This document shows positions 1 to 7,459 of a DNA stretch of 15,040 bases, piece after piece. The DNA is taken from the NCBI GenBank assembly GCA_964502665.1, contig CAZCXP010000054.1:1-15040 (forward strand), read 5' to 3'. The notes below the pieces were generated by a model, which ran no database searches, was not told where the DNA came from, and saw only the letters and a list, made by a program, of their open reading frames with translations. Made by a program: the position numbers and the translations under genes. The DNA comes from SOKG01 sp964502665. GTDB taxonomy: Bacteria > Chloroflexota > Dehalococcoidia > SZUA-161. The stretch's first letter is position 1; every line of letters starts with the position of its first letter.

Positions 1-759
1 GTAGCCGCCAACGGCCTCGCCACTTGCCGAAAGCACTTTTCCCCCCTCCACCCTCACCCTTCGTTCACTAAACGCCTTCAGGGTAGCTACAATGAGCGGG
101 AATTCCCTTTTTAGGCCTTCTACTCGAATGAGCTTGAAGAGATGGTCTACCTTGTCTTTTTCGACCTTTAGTTGAGATGCGGAATAGCCCTCCACCTCTT
201 TCCAGTACCTGTCGAAGGGCTGACCCCTGATGGGAAAGGTGCAGTAAGCCACCGGGGGCCCCTTGTCCAGCTCTGGGGTCACCAGATGCATCATTACCCC
301 GGTCTCCTCTGCTTTGGCTTCGATGAGCTTCCAGATCACCTCCTGCCAGGTGCCTTGGGGGCCGCCGGGGGCAGCGGGGTGGAGGTTGATCATGGTGTAC
401 CTCTGGCACATCTCAGGGCCGACGATGAGCATGTAGCCGGCTAGAGTGCAGATGTCGGGGGCATAGCCCTCGAGGCGCTTCATCACCTCTCTGTCGTACT
501 CCAGCCGCCATTCGGGGGAAAGATACTCTCCACCGATCGCCTTGAACCTCCGAGATGAGAGATGGACGAGGGGCAAACGGTAATCCCTCACCAGGTCGAA
601 GAAAAGGTCGCTTTCTACATCTTCCCCAGGTTCACGGTTGCTGAAAACGAACGGAATCTCTGCCCTAAGCTCACCTCTGCCTATGCTGTTCCATACGGTT
701 AGCAGCAGATCACGGGCTGCTTTGTCCCTTCCCGTGGAGAACCAGCCGATTCTATACAT
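1..759 (-). CDS. PurN-like formyltransferase, 3' end cut off by window edge
   Basis: The reading frame is open from ATG at 759 down to base 1 (253 codons) with no stop, so the C-terminus is missing. The central part matches the formyltransferase fold of phosphoribosylglycinamide formyltransferase (PurN). NLHPAAPGG (residues 125-133) supplies the family's catalytic Asn and His (N125, H127), and HLVTPELDKGPPV (158-170) supplies the catalytic Asp (D165). Family members transfer a formyl group from 10-formyl-tetrahydrofolate in the cytoplasm. The N-terminal phosphate-binding loop, usually a G-S-N type sequence in PurN, reads FSTGRDKAARDLL here, and there is an insertion around residues 70-95. The protein is already longer than E. 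coli PurN (about 212 residues). The acceptor may therefore be something other than GAR. It starts 5 nt after the PHP gene stop, so it is probably co-transcribed with PHP and efp. The formyltransferase fold is confident; the substrate is not. Confidence 0.8.
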   Translation of the reverse strand, partial: MYRIGWFSTGRDKAARDLLLTVWNSIGRGELRAEIPFVFSNREPGEDVESDLFFDLVRDYRLPLVHLSSRRFKAIGGEYLSPEWRLEYDREVMKRLEGYAPDICTLAGYMLIVGPEMCQRYTMINLHPAAPGGPQGTWQEVIWKLIEAKAEETGVMMHLVTPELDKGPPVAYCTFPIRGQPFDRYWKEVEGYSASQLKVEKDKVDHLFKLIRVEGLKREFPLIVATLKAFSERRVRVEGGKVLSASGEAVGGY

Positions 760-764
760 CGCCG

Positions 765-1421
765 CTAGCTCCTCTTCACCAGCTTTATCAGTCTGTTCCT
801 GATATTGTACAGACCGATCAGGGTACTGGTTCTCTGCGTGAAGACCTTACCTTGACCAAGGGCCAGTCGAAATTGCTCGGCATCGTTGAACTCGGGAAGT
901 TCTATGAAGGACCTCCCGATCTCTCTTACAACATGGGCATCACTACCAACAGTACCTGGCAGTCCGTGGGTTTGTGCAAACTGCAAGGCGCGTGCTGAGT
1001 CCCGCGCCAGAAGAGTACGCGAGTTGAAAACCTCGATCAGGTCGATGTCGGGCATTATCTTCTCGAGGGCGTCGCGGCGGAGCCGGGAATGAGGTCGAAA
1101 GCGATCGAAGGGATGTGGGATACACACCAGCCCTCCCTGGGCTTTGATCCGCGCCACAGTCTCCTCGGGGGAGAGATGGCGCGGGATCTCTTCAGTGAGG
1201 AAGAGACCTATGATCTCCCCGCTGCTGGTTAATACCTCCTCACCGATTATGATGGTGAAAGGAGCGATGCGCTTCACCTCCAGAGCCCCTGAAATGGTGT
1301 TGTGGTCAGTCACTGCCAGGCAGTTTATCCCGGTCTCAAGACAGCGTTGAACAACCTTTTCCAGGGAGGATATCGAGTCTTTAGAGTAACAGGTGTGCAC
1401 ATGGAGGTCGGCTTTAAACAA
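765..1421 (-). CDS. PHP-domain metal-dependent phosphoesterase
   Basis: This 218-residue protein has the full set of PHP-domain metal ligands: DLHVHT (H7, H9), D15, VTDHN (D39, H40), E61, IPHP (H103), EVFNSR (E130, N133) and GSDAH (D161, H163). Single-domain PHP proteins of this size hydrolyse phosphate esters, for example the TrpH/YciV type acting on 3',5'-bisphosphonucleotides or RNA 5' ends. The exact substrate cannot be read from the sequence. The start is TTG at 1421, supported by AGGTGA six bases upstream; the next residues (FKADLHVHT) match where the domain begins, so a longer N-terminus is unlikely. It lies 18 nt downstream of efp and 5 nt upstream of the formyltransferase gene, which suggests one transcript. 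The basic tail (RNRLIKLVKRS) is unremarkable. Confidence 0.88.
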   Translation of the reverse strand: MFKADLHVHTCYSKDSISSLEKVVQRCLETGINCLAVTDHNTISGALEVKRIAPFTIIIGEEVLTSSGEIIGLFLTEEIPRHLSPEETVARIKAQGGLVCIPHPFDRFRPHSRLRRDALEKIMPDIDLIEVFNSRTLLARDSARALQFAQTHGLPGTVGSDAHVVREIGRSFIELPEFNDAEQFRLALGQGKVFTQRTSTLIGLYNIRNRLIKLVKRS

Positions 1422-1439
1422 CTCGGTTCACCTGAAGGC

Positions 1440-1997
1440 TTACACTCTTTCCACGTAGCTGCCGGTGCGAGTGTCGACACGCACCATGTCTCCGATGTTG
1501 ATGAAGAATGGGACCTGAATAGTAACGCCAGTCTCCAAAACAGCTGGCTTTGTTCCAGCTTGGGAAGTATCTCCCTTGAAGCTGGGGCCGGTCTCGGTGA
1601 CCCGTAGCTCCACGGTGATCGGCAATTCGATCCCAATTGCCTCATCACCGTACCGCGAGATCATGAGTGTCATCCCATCCTTGAGGTAGTTGAGGGCATC
1701 TCCCAATTGCTGCGAGGTCAGGGGCGTCTGCTCGAAGCTCTCAGTATCCATGAAGTAGTACAGATCGCCGTCCTGATAAAGGTACTGGGCAGACCTCTGG
1801 TCGAGGCGCACCCGCTTGAATCTGTCTCCTGCTTGGAAAGTGCGTTCAACGGTATGTCCGGCGCGAATATCTCGCAGCCTGAGCCTCACCTGGGCGCTGC
1901 CACGTCCCATCTTGATATGCTGAAAGTCAAGGATATTATAAAGCTGCCCATCCAGCTCGATGGCGATACCTTTCCTCAACTCACCGGCGTCCATCAT
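1440..1997 (-). CDS. efp: Translation elongation factor P
   Basis: EF-P binds the ribosome between the P and E sites and relieves stalling at consecutive prolines. The 185-residue product has the normal family length and its three beta-barrel domains: an N-terminal KOW-like domain (about 1-65), a middle OB domain, and a C-terminal OB domain with the family signature around VLETGVTIQVPFFINIGDMVRVDTRTG. I chose ATG 1997 (or the adjacent ATG 1994) because GAGGT lies 8 nt upstream and the protein then aligns with EF-P N-termini. The frame stays open to 2081, but that extension translates a palindromic repeat. The tip of the domain I loop reads KMGRG, so the residue that is modified Lys in many bacteria is Arg (R32). 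Arg also occurs in rhamnosylated EF-P, but no EarP is present in this window. The gene follows the Xaa-Pro peptidase, as in the aroQ-pepP-efp clusters of many bacteria. Confidence 0.95.
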   Translation of the reverse strand: MMDAGELRKGIAIELDGQLYNILDFQHIKMGRGSAQVRLRLRDIRAGHTVERTFQAGDRFKRVRLDQRSAQYLYQDGDLYYFMDTESFEQTPLTSQQLGDALNYLKDGMTLMISRYGDEAIGIELPITVELRVTETGPSFKGDTSQAGTKPAVLETGVTIQVPFFINIGDMVRVDTRTGSYVERV

Positions 1998-2041
1998 CTT
2001 TTCAACCTCTTTCGAACTTTGTTCCGAAAATAGAGCTTGTC

Positions 2042-2130
2042 CCGTTCGCCCTGAGCCCCCGCGTACGCGGGGGCAGTTCATGGTTCGACAAGCCTGTCCT
2101 GAGCGGAGCCGAAGGGCTCACCACGAACGG
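2042..2130. repeat. Palindromic dispersed repeat upstream of efp
   Basis: The element is bounded by 17-bp imperfect inverted repeats (2042-2058 and 2114-2130; CCGTTCG and TGAGCCC blocks match, 3 mismatches between). Inside, 2055-2074 is a perfect 20-bp palindrome (GCCCCCGCGTACGCGGGGGC). The remaining core has the TTCGACAAGC...GTCCTGAGC wording common in short interspersed repeats of metagenomic bacteria. It lies in the 209-nt spacer between the peptidase stop and the efp start, and it supplies the spurious N-terminal extension of the efp reading frame. It probably forms a strong hairpin in any read-through transcript. The remainder of the spacer (2131-2206) shows nothing I can name. Confidence 0.75.
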
Positions 2131-2206
2131 CGTCTCCTATGTCAATTTACGTCGTTCGTCTCGTGCGTAATCTTAGATTCTTGCTGTAGTGTTGATCGCC
2201 TGTGTA

Positions 2207-3283
2207 CTAACTTGTCTTCCTCGCCTTAGTCAGCGGCCGTACCCTGCCTTCTTCCAACACCACCATGTCCTCTATCCTGACACCGCCCCAGCCCGTAATA
2301 TAGATACCGGGCTCGATGGTGAACACCATTCCCTCGGCCAGGATGCTGGAGGACCTGGGGCCAAGGCGGGGCTCCTCGTGTTCGGCCAGACCGACACCAT
2401 GTCCCAGCCCATGGCCGAAGTTCTCCTCGTATCCTGCTTGCACGATAACCGTGCGGGCAAGCTGGTCGGCCTGCTCACCGTTCATGCCCACCTGCAGGGT
2501 TGCCATCGCGGTGAGCTGTGCTCCTAAGACTATATCATAAACCCGGTGGAAGGTGTTATCTCCCTCTCCCAGGCAGATGGTGCGGCTGATATCGCTGGAG
2601 TATCCGCCGACAGTTGCCCCCAGATCGATCACCACGGGCTCGTTATCGAGGATAACCCTATCAGTAGGTTTAGCGTGGGGCAGCGCTGAGTTCGGACCGG
2701 AGGCCACGATGATATCGAAGGGGAGGGGTTCGCTGCCATTCTGGCGCATGAAGCTCTCCAGTTCCCAGGCAAGCTCCCGCTCTGAAATACCTGGCTGAAC
2801 CCGGGGCAGGACCTCTTCGAGGGCGGCATCGGACAGCGCCGCCGCTTCCTCAAGACACTTCAATTCCGCCTTGTCCTTTACCGCGCGCAGTGATTCCACC
2901 AATCCCTCTGTGGGCACGAGGCTGATTTCTCCGCCCATCTCACTTACTGTCCCAGTTAGCTCCTTACAGGTGCAAAAGGAAACCTCTCTCCCCTCGAAGC
3001 CCAGCTTCTGAATATCCAGGCCCGACACGAGGGTGGGGAACCATTCTGATAGCGGGCCCTGCATTCGAACCATCTCGAAGGCAGGCGCTTCAGCCCGTGC
3101 CTGCTCGACGTAACGGAAATCAGTGGCCAGGATAGCCCTGTCCTGCGAGATGAGCAGGTACCCTGCCGAGCCGGTAAAGCCGGAGAGGTAGCGGCGGTTT
3201 TCGTTCTGGGAGATGAAGATGGCGTCAAGCCCGTCCTCGACGAGTCTCTGGCGCAGCTTCTCGAGACGATAGACCACTATCAT
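2207..3283 (-). CDS. Xaa-Pro aminopeptidase/dipeptidase, M24B family
   Basis: This 358-residue cytoplasmic metallopeptidase cleaves the bond next to proline in peptides. It has an N-terminal creatinase-like domain (about 1-130) and a C-terminal pita-bread catalytic domain. All five dinuclear-metal ligands are visible: D220 in VVIDLGA, D231 in YSSDISRT, H295 in HGLGHGVGL, E324 in TIEPG and E338 in VRIEDMVV. The length fits the short PepP/PepQ-like proteins often encoded beside efp. The ATG at 3283 has only a weak TAGGA 3 nt upstream; the same motif is better spaced for a GTG two codons later (3277), so the exact start is uncertain by two residues. The gene is 166 nt downstream of aroQ, with palindromes between them, and may be the first gene of its own transcript. 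Confidence 0.93.
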   Translation of the reverse strand: MIVVYRLEKLRQRLVEDGLDAIFISQNENRRYLSGFTGSAGYLLISQDRAILATDFRYVEQARAEAPAFEMVRMQGPLSEWFPTLVSGLDIQKLGFEGREVSFCTCKELTGTVSEMGGEISLVPTEGLVESLRAVKDKAELKCLEEAAALSDAALEEVLPRVQPGISERELAWELESFMRQNGSEPLPFDIIVASGPNSALPHAKPTDRVILDNEPVVIDLGATVGGYSSDISRTICLGEGDNTFHRVYDIVLGAQLTAMATLQVGMNGEQADQLARTVIVQAGYEENFGHGLGHGVGLAEHEEPRLGPRSSSILAEGMVFTIEPGIYITGWGGVRIEDMVVLEEGRVRPLTKARKTS

Positions 3284-3307
3284 GTCCTAGAAAAAAAGAG
3301 ATTCTCA

Positions 3308-3322
3308 TGGGCCTATGGCCCA
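3308..3322. repeat. Small hairpin upstream of the peptidase gene
   Basis: TGGGCC and GGCCCA form a 6-bp stem with a 3-nt loop. On the minus strand it is followed after 13 nt by a run of seven T (3291-3297) just before the peptidase start. The spacing to the T-run is too long for a textbook intrinsic terminator, so termination after aroQ is only a possibility. Confidence 0.45.
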
Positions 3323-3359
3323 CCAACGAATGACGAGAATTATCACGGCACCTGACTAT

Positions 3360-3391
3360 GGGTAGGTTGCCCGACGTCGGGCAACCTACCC
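3360..3391. repeat. Perfect 32-bp palindrome in the aroQ-peptidase spacer
   Basis: The two 16-nt halves (GGGTAGGTTGCCCGAC and its exact reverse complement) abut with no loop. Neither strand has a T-tract after it, so it is not a standard intrinsic terminator. It resembles the GTAGG-containing palindromic elements elsewhere in the window (compare 14957-14985). Confidence 0.85.
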
Positions 3392-3449
3392 GGTTTAGCT
3401 TCGAGCGAGTTGGCTACGGAGTCTCTCGAGCCGATTGGCCATGGGCAGC

Positions 3450-3881
3450 TTACGCCTCCGGCGCTGCTATGATCTCCAGAGCAGCGATATACCCTCGCCA
3501 TCCCAGCCCTGATATCTGCCCTCGGGCTATGGGGGCGATCACGGACTGCTGTCTGAACTCCTCCCGGGAGTGGATGTTGGAAAGATGAACCTCGATTATG
3601 GGCAGGGAGGTATCGGCCAGAGCGTCGCGCAGCGAGAGCCCGTAGTGGGTGAGCGCAGCGGGGTTGATAATGATGCCTGCGGCCTCTGGAGACTTCTCCT
3701 GGATGAAATCGACCAGTGCTCCTTCATGGTTGGACTGGAAGGTCTCCAGTTCGACCCCCAGCTCGCGGGCCCTTTTCTGGAGCAGGGAATCGATCTCGTC
3801 CAGGGTTTTATCGCCGTAGACCACAACTTGCCGAGAGCCGAGCATATTCAGGTTTGGGCCATGGACAACCAGTATCTTCAT
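3450..3881 (-). CDS. aroQ: Type II 3-dehydroquinate dehydratase
   Basis: AroQ catalyses the third step of the shikimate pathway, dehydration of 3-dehydroquinate to 3-dehydroshikimate; the family forms dodecamers in the cytoplasm. At 143 residues it has the family length. Motifs in order are HGPNLNMLGSRQ (8-19), with the conserved loop Arg, VVVYG (20-24) with the catalytic Tyr, FQSNHEGALVDFI (48-60), INPAALTHYGLSLRDAL, which holds the catalytic His, and IEVHLSNIHSREEFR, which binds substrate. The usual Ser/Thr after THY is Gly here, a minor variation. The start ATG at 3881 overlaps the recombinase stop as ATGA, so translation is coupled to the upstream gene. I see no other aromatic-pathway gene in the window. 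Confidence 0.96.
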   Translation of the reverse strand: MKILVVHGPNLNMLGSRQVVVYGDKTLDEIDSLLQKRARELGVELETFQSNHEGALVDFIQEKSPEAAGIIINPAALTHYGLSLRDALADTSLPIIEVHLSNIHSREEFRQQSVIAPIARGQISGLGWRGYIAALEIIAAPEA

Positions 3882-4786
3882 TGCCCCCCCTTTCCGGTGC
3901 TGCTTCTGGGATGAGCGGCGAGGTAGCTGCGGCGGATCTGGCTCTGGGAGACATGGGTATATATCTGGGTGCTGGAGAGCCTGGCATGTCCCAGGAGGTC
4001 CTGCACCACCCTGAGATCGGCGCCTCCGTCGAGCAGGTGGGTGGCAAAGGTATGGCGCATTATGTGGGGGAACATCCTCATTTCAAGACCCGCCTGCCGG
4101 CCATATTTCTTGATTATGTGCTGGATGCGACGCTCAGAAATCCTCTCTCCGAAGCGGTTCAGGAAGAGTGCCTTGGTGTATGCCTTGCCCTCAAGCTTGA
4201 TGCGACCGAGATCGAGATAGAGCCTCAGCGCCTCTGCCGCTGGTTTCCCCATGAGCGCCATACGCTCTTTGGATCCCTTGCCCCAGACTTTGATCTGGCG
4301 AGAGCCGAGATCGATATCATGCAGGTCTAACGCTGTGATCTCGCTCACACGCAATCCGGCGGCGTAAAGGAGTTCCAGTATTGCGCGATCTCTGAGGCCC
4401 TGGGGGGTCGAGCTGTCAGGCGCCTCGATCAGCCGTGCCATCTCCTCATGGGTGAGGAAGGTTGGCAGCCTCTTCTCCAGCTTAGGTGATGACAGCGTCG
4501 ATAGTGGCTCAGCATCTACCAGATTCTCCCGCGCCAGATAGCGATAGAATGACCTTAAGGCGCTGAGCTTGCGGCTGATGCTGGCTCGAACTATCCCCTG
4601 CTCGTGGAGCCAGCCAAGGTAAAGGCGCATGGTAGAACGACTGACCTTATCAAGCGAATCTATCCCGTTGTTGCCCAGGAAGTCAAGGAAGCCCTGGATA
4701 TCGCTGGTGTAGTTCCTCACCGTCAACGGAGAGATACCCCGTTCCAGCTCCAGATGTTTGACATAACGTTTAAGCAGTTCTTCCAC
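3878..4786 (-). CDS. XerC/XerD-type tyrosine site-specific recombinase
   Basis: This 302-residue protein has the size and layout of XerC/XerD, which resolve chromosome dimers at dif sites. An N-terminal SAM-like core-binding domain (about 1-88) is followed by a catalytic domain carrying all catalytic residues: R146 (AAGLRVSEI), K170 (WGKGSKER), H241 and R244 (HIMRHTFATH), H267 (LGHARLSS) and the nucleophile Y276 (IYTHVS). The GTG start at 4786 has GAGGGG about 7 nt upstream, inside the last codons of topA; topA stops 3 nt before it. The last 4 nt overlap the aroQ start. A position directly after topA is typical of chromosomal xer genes, which favours the housekeeping enzyme over a phage or integron integrase. 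Sequence alone does not tell XerC from XerD, or a single-Xer system. Confidence 0.93.
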   Translation of the reverse strand: MEELLKRYVKHLELERGISPLTVRNYTSDIQGFLDFLGNNGIDSLDKVSRSTMRLYLGWLHEQGIVRASISRKLSALRSFYRYLARENLVDAEPLSTLSSPKLEKRLPTFLTHEEMARLIEAPDSSTPQGLRDRAILELLYAAGLRVSEITALDLHDIDLGSRQIKVWGKGSKERMALMGKPAAEALRLYLDLGRIKLEGKAYTKALFLNRFGERISERRIQHIIKKYGRQAGLEMRMFPHIMRHTFATHLLDGGADLRVVQDLLGHARLSSTQIYTHVSQSQIRRSYLAAHPRSSTGKGGQ

Positions 4787-4789
4787 CTT

Positions 4790-6874
4790 CTACCCCTCGT
4801 CTCCCTCATAGTCGCATTGGGTGCACTTGGCCAGTCCTTTCTTTGACAGGGTCAACAGTCCCTGGCATTGGGGGCAAGGCTGTGGCAGCGGCTTGTCCCA
4901 TGAAGCGAAATTGCACTTGGGGAACCGGGAACAGCCGTAGAAGAGCCGTCCTTTCTTGCTTCTCCTCTCCACCAGCTCACCACCACATCTGGGGCAACTG
5001 ACACCTATGGTAACCTGTATCGGCTTGGCGTTCTTGCACTGGGGGAAACCGCTACAGGAGATGAACGGTCCTCTCCGTCCCCATTTTATCACCATGGGCC
5101 GTCCGCAGAGCTCACAGATCTCGTCGGTGGGTTCAGTGACTTTGGGGATAGCCGAAGTCGCTCTAACCACCAGTTCCTCGAAGGGGTAATAGAACTCCCG
5201 CAGCATGGGAACCCACTCGAGTTGACCGTTGGCGATTTGGTCCAGCTTCTGCTCCATTTGGGCGGTGAAGCCAACATTGACGATGTCGGCGAAGTGCTCG
5301 CTGAGCAGGCCGGCGACGATGACGCCGACTCTGGCGGGCGCTAACTTCCCGTTGCGCCGCTCTACGTAACCGCGCTCCTGGATCAGAGATAGGATGGGGG
5401 CGTAGGTGCTGGGGCGCCCTATGCCCAGCTCTTCAAGTGTCTTGACCAGCGTGGCCTCAGTATAGCGGGGTGGGGGCTGGGTGAAATGCTGCTCAGGGAA
5501 GAGCTTCAGGAGCTTGAGCTGTTCGCCCTTGGCGAGCTGGGGAAGGGGACCCTTTCCATTTTCCTCCTCAGCATCGTCTCTGCCTTCCTGGTAGAGGGTG
5601 AGGAACCCGGGGAAGGCTATCACCGATCTCCTGGCTCTGAACAGGTATCCTTTACTGTTGTTGCCCTTCGCCTCTATGTCCACAGTGGTGGTGTCGATTT
5701 GGGCCGCTGCCATTTGGCTGGAGAGCATCCGTTGCCAGATAAGCGTATAGAGCCTTAGCTGCTCTTTGGTGAGGTAAGGCGCGATCTGTGCCGGCTCTCT
5801 TTGTATAGAAGTAGGGCGTATCGCCTCGTGGGCCTCCTGGGCGCCTTTCACCTTTCTGGTGAAGCGGCGTGGTGTCGGGGGGAGAAAATCGGCGCCGTAC
5901 TTCTGTTCAATATATGACCGGGCGTCTGAGATCGCGGATGACGAAACCCGGGTGGAATCGGTGCGCATATAGGTGATCAGCCCCACAGGGCCCTTCTCGC
6001 CCAAAGGCAGGCCCTCGTAGAGCTGCTGGGCGATGGCCATGGTTTGCCTGGCACTGAACCTGAGTTTTCGCCACGCCTCCTGCTGCAGGGTGCTGGTGAT
6101 AAATGGCGGCGCTGGCTGGCGAGCCCCTCTCTTCTGCTGCACCGCGGACACGGTATAGCTTGCGCCCTCGAGTTCGGCTATCAGCCCCTGGGTCTGCTCT
6201 TTGTCCCTGAGTTCGATCTTATCTCCGCCGAGCAAGCCCACAAGCCCCGCCCTGAAGCTCGGCGACCTATCTCTCTCCTTCGCTAGCTCGGCTTCAATTG
6301 ACCAGTACTCCACGGAGACGAAGCCCGATATCTCGGCCTCGCGGTCAACGATTAGCTTGAGTGCTACTGACTGTACTCTTCCTGCGGAAAGCCCTGGCCC
6401 CACTCTCTTCCAGAGCAGGGGGCTCAACTTATAGCCTACCAGTCTATCCAGGATTCGCCGCGCTTGCTGAGCATCCACCAGCCTCAGGTCTATGGGCCGA
6501 GGGTGGCGGAAGGCGCTGGAGATAGCCTCCTTGGTTATCTCGTGGAATACTACCCGCTTAAGGGGCACTTTGTCCAGCTTCGCTGCCTGAACAATGTGCC
6601 AGGATATGGCTTCTCCTTCGCGATCAGGGTCTGTAGCCAGATAGACGGCTGCTGCTGTCGCCGCCTCATCTTTTATCTCACGCAGCACCTTTGTCTTTTT
6701 GCTCAGAACAACATACTTTGGAGAGAAGTCGTTATCCACATCAACCCCTAGCTCCTTCGCTGGCAGATCGCGTACATGACCCAGTGATGCCTTTACCGTG
6801 TAGTCCTTTCCCAGGAACTGGCTCAGGGTTCTTGCCTTGGCTGGGGACTCGACAACAACTAGATTCTTGGCCAT
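4790..6874 (-). CDS. topA: DNA topoisomerase I (type IA)
   Basis: TopA relaxes negative supercoils by single-strand passage. The 694-residue protein begins with the Toprim domain (E9 in VVVESPAKA; DPDRE with D82, D84 and E86 as Mg ligands). It continues through the SAGRVQSVAL motif (163-172) to the active-site Tyr Y302 in GLITYMRTDSTR, with R304 beside it. The later core motif TLVKTLEELGIGRPSTYAPI is intact. Three C-terminal four-cysteine zinc ribbons follow: C587/C590/C607/C613, C627/C630/C648/C654, and C667/C670/C684/C687. The third is the most divergent. AGGAG lies 10 nt upstream of the ATG, and a sigma-70-like promoter is about 110 nt upstream. The gene leads the topA-xer-aroQ unit. Confidence 0.98.
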   Translation of the reverse strand: MAKNLVVVESPAKARTLSQFLGKDYTVKASLGHVRDLPAKELGVDVDNDFSPKYVVLSKKTKVLREIKDEAATAAAVYLATDPDREGEAISWHIVQAAKLDKVPLKRVVFHEITKEAISSAFRHPRPIDLRLVDAQQARRILDRLVGYKLSPLLWKRVGPGLSAGRVQSVALKLIVDREAEISGFVSVEYWSIEAELAKERDRSPSFRAGLVGLLGGDKIELRDKEQTQGLIAELEGASYTVSAVQQKRGARQPAPPFITSTLQQEAWRKLRFSARQTMAIAQQLYEGLPLGEKGPVGLITYMRTDSTRVSSSAISDARSYIEQKYGADFLPPTPRRFTRKVKGAQEAHEAIRPTSIQREPAQIAPYLTKEQLRLYTLIWQRMLSSQMAAAQIDTTTVDIEAKGNNSKGYLFRARRSVIAFPGFLTLYQEGRDDAEEENGKGPLPQLAKGEQLKLLKLFPEQHFTQPPPRYTEATLVKTLEELGIGRPSTYAPILSLIQERGYVERRNGKLAPARVGVIVAGLLSEHFADIVNVGFTAQMEQKLDQIANGQLEWVPMLREFYYPFEELVVRATSAIPKVTEPTDEICELCGRPMVIKWGRRGPFISCSGFPQCKNAKPIQVTIGVSCPRCGGELVERRSKKGRLFYGCSRFPKCNFASWDKPLPQPCPQCQGLLTLSKKGLAKCTQCDYEGDEG

Positions 6875-6986
6875 AGCTAATCAGCTCCTACCTGGTAGCT
6901 TGCTCTTGCTCCGCTTCACGTTCATCTATGCAGAATCTAATGTATCATAACACGATTGAGTATGTTCATCCATACCACGAGCATAC

Positions 6987-7013
6987 ACTATACCCCAGAC
7001 GGGGTTCCGTCAA
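6987..7013 (-). promoter_or_regulatory. Candidate sigma-70 promoter for topA
   Basis: On the minus strand TTGACG (7008-7013) is followed by TATAGT (6987-6992) at a short 15-nt spacing, or by TAGTGT (6985-6990) at 17 nt. The spacer contains an inverted repeat, ACCCC-GTCT-GGGGT. The predicted leader to topA is about 105 nt. The box match is good but the spacing is ambiguous. Confidence 0.5.
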
Positions 7014-7310
7014 GCCTTTTCCCCCGCTCAAACCCCTCTCCCTTGACGGGCGAGGCTGGAGCCCGTCCTGAGCCCTGGCCTTGGCCAGGCCCAAGGCTTG
7101 CCGAAGGATGAGGGTGAATTCCCCCTCTCTCTAACTCCCTCCCGCCAGGGGAGGGAGGACTGGAGGGAGAGAATAGCGTTCAACTCCTGACTGCTCGCGC
7201 GAGCAAAGTCCCCCTTTCCCAAAGGGGGATTTAGGGGGATTTCTTACTTCCCCCTTTGTAAAGGGGCCTTAACACCCCCCTTTGTAAAGGGGGGAAGGGG
7301 GGATTAGAAG
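7014..7310. repeat. Cluster of dispersed hairpin repeats between topA and the zinc-ribbon gene
   Basis: This gene-free stretch is built of short inverted repeats: CCTGGCC/GGCCAGG (7074-7089), TCCCCCTTT/AAAGGGGGA (7209-7229), CCCCTTTGTAAAGGGG (7251-7266) and CCCCCCTTTGTAAAGGGGGG (7275-7294). It also contains GTCCTGAG...TTGCCGAAGGATG wording (about 7064-7110) related to the repeat at 2042-2130. The GGGGGATTTAGGGGGAT phrase (7224-7240) is of the type found scattered in intergenic regions of many bacteria. Open frames here are repeat translations, not genes. 7311-7380 shows nothing clear. Confidence 0.75.
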
Positions 7311-7393
7311 AAACCTCCGGCCAACTGTGAGTCATCCGAGAGGTGAGCCTTTTTTGAATCTGCGCCCACGGCTTAGCAGCGCCCCCTGGGGGC

Positions 7394-7422
7394 TTGACAA
7401 AGAGGGCAAATGATGATAAATA
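7394..7422 (+). promoter_or_regulatory. Candidate promoter of the zinc-ribbon gene
   Basis: A consensus -35 TTGACA (7394-7399) lies 17 nt before a weak -10, TAAATA (7417-7422). A 13-bp inverted repeat GCCCCC-T-GGGGGC (7381-7393) touches the -35 box. The predicted start is near 7429, about 30 nt before the ATG. Confidence 0.5.
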
Positions 7423-7423
7423 G

Positions 7424-7435
7424 TTGATATATCAA
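7424..7435. promoter_or_regulatory. Perfect palindrome TTGATATATCAA, possible operator
   Basis: This 12-bp perfect palindrome lies across the predicted transcription start of the zinc-ribbon gene, a typical place for a repressor site. No cognate regulator can be named. Confidence 0.4.
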
Positions 7436-7459
7436 AGATAAATCAAACGCAGGTGACCG

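Noticed and set aside
1998..2081. N-terminal extension of EF-P
   Set aside because: The added residues translate the palindromic repeat, do not occur in EF-P, and the Shine-Dalgarno favours 1997.
3291..3322. Intrinsic terminator after aroQ
   Set aside because: The stem is short and the T-run starts 13 nt after it; kept only as a hairpin.
3716..4330. 204-codon plus-strand frame
   Set aside because: It is antisense to aroQ and the recombinase gene, both of which have complete catalytic motifs.
3878..4786. Integrase of a mobile element
   Set aside because: Its size, its position between topA and aroQ and the absence of phage or cassette genes fit a chromosomal XerC/D.
7028..7222. Minus-strand open frame of 64 codons
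   Set aside because: It is a translation of dispersed hairpin repeats with no start signal or recognisable motif.
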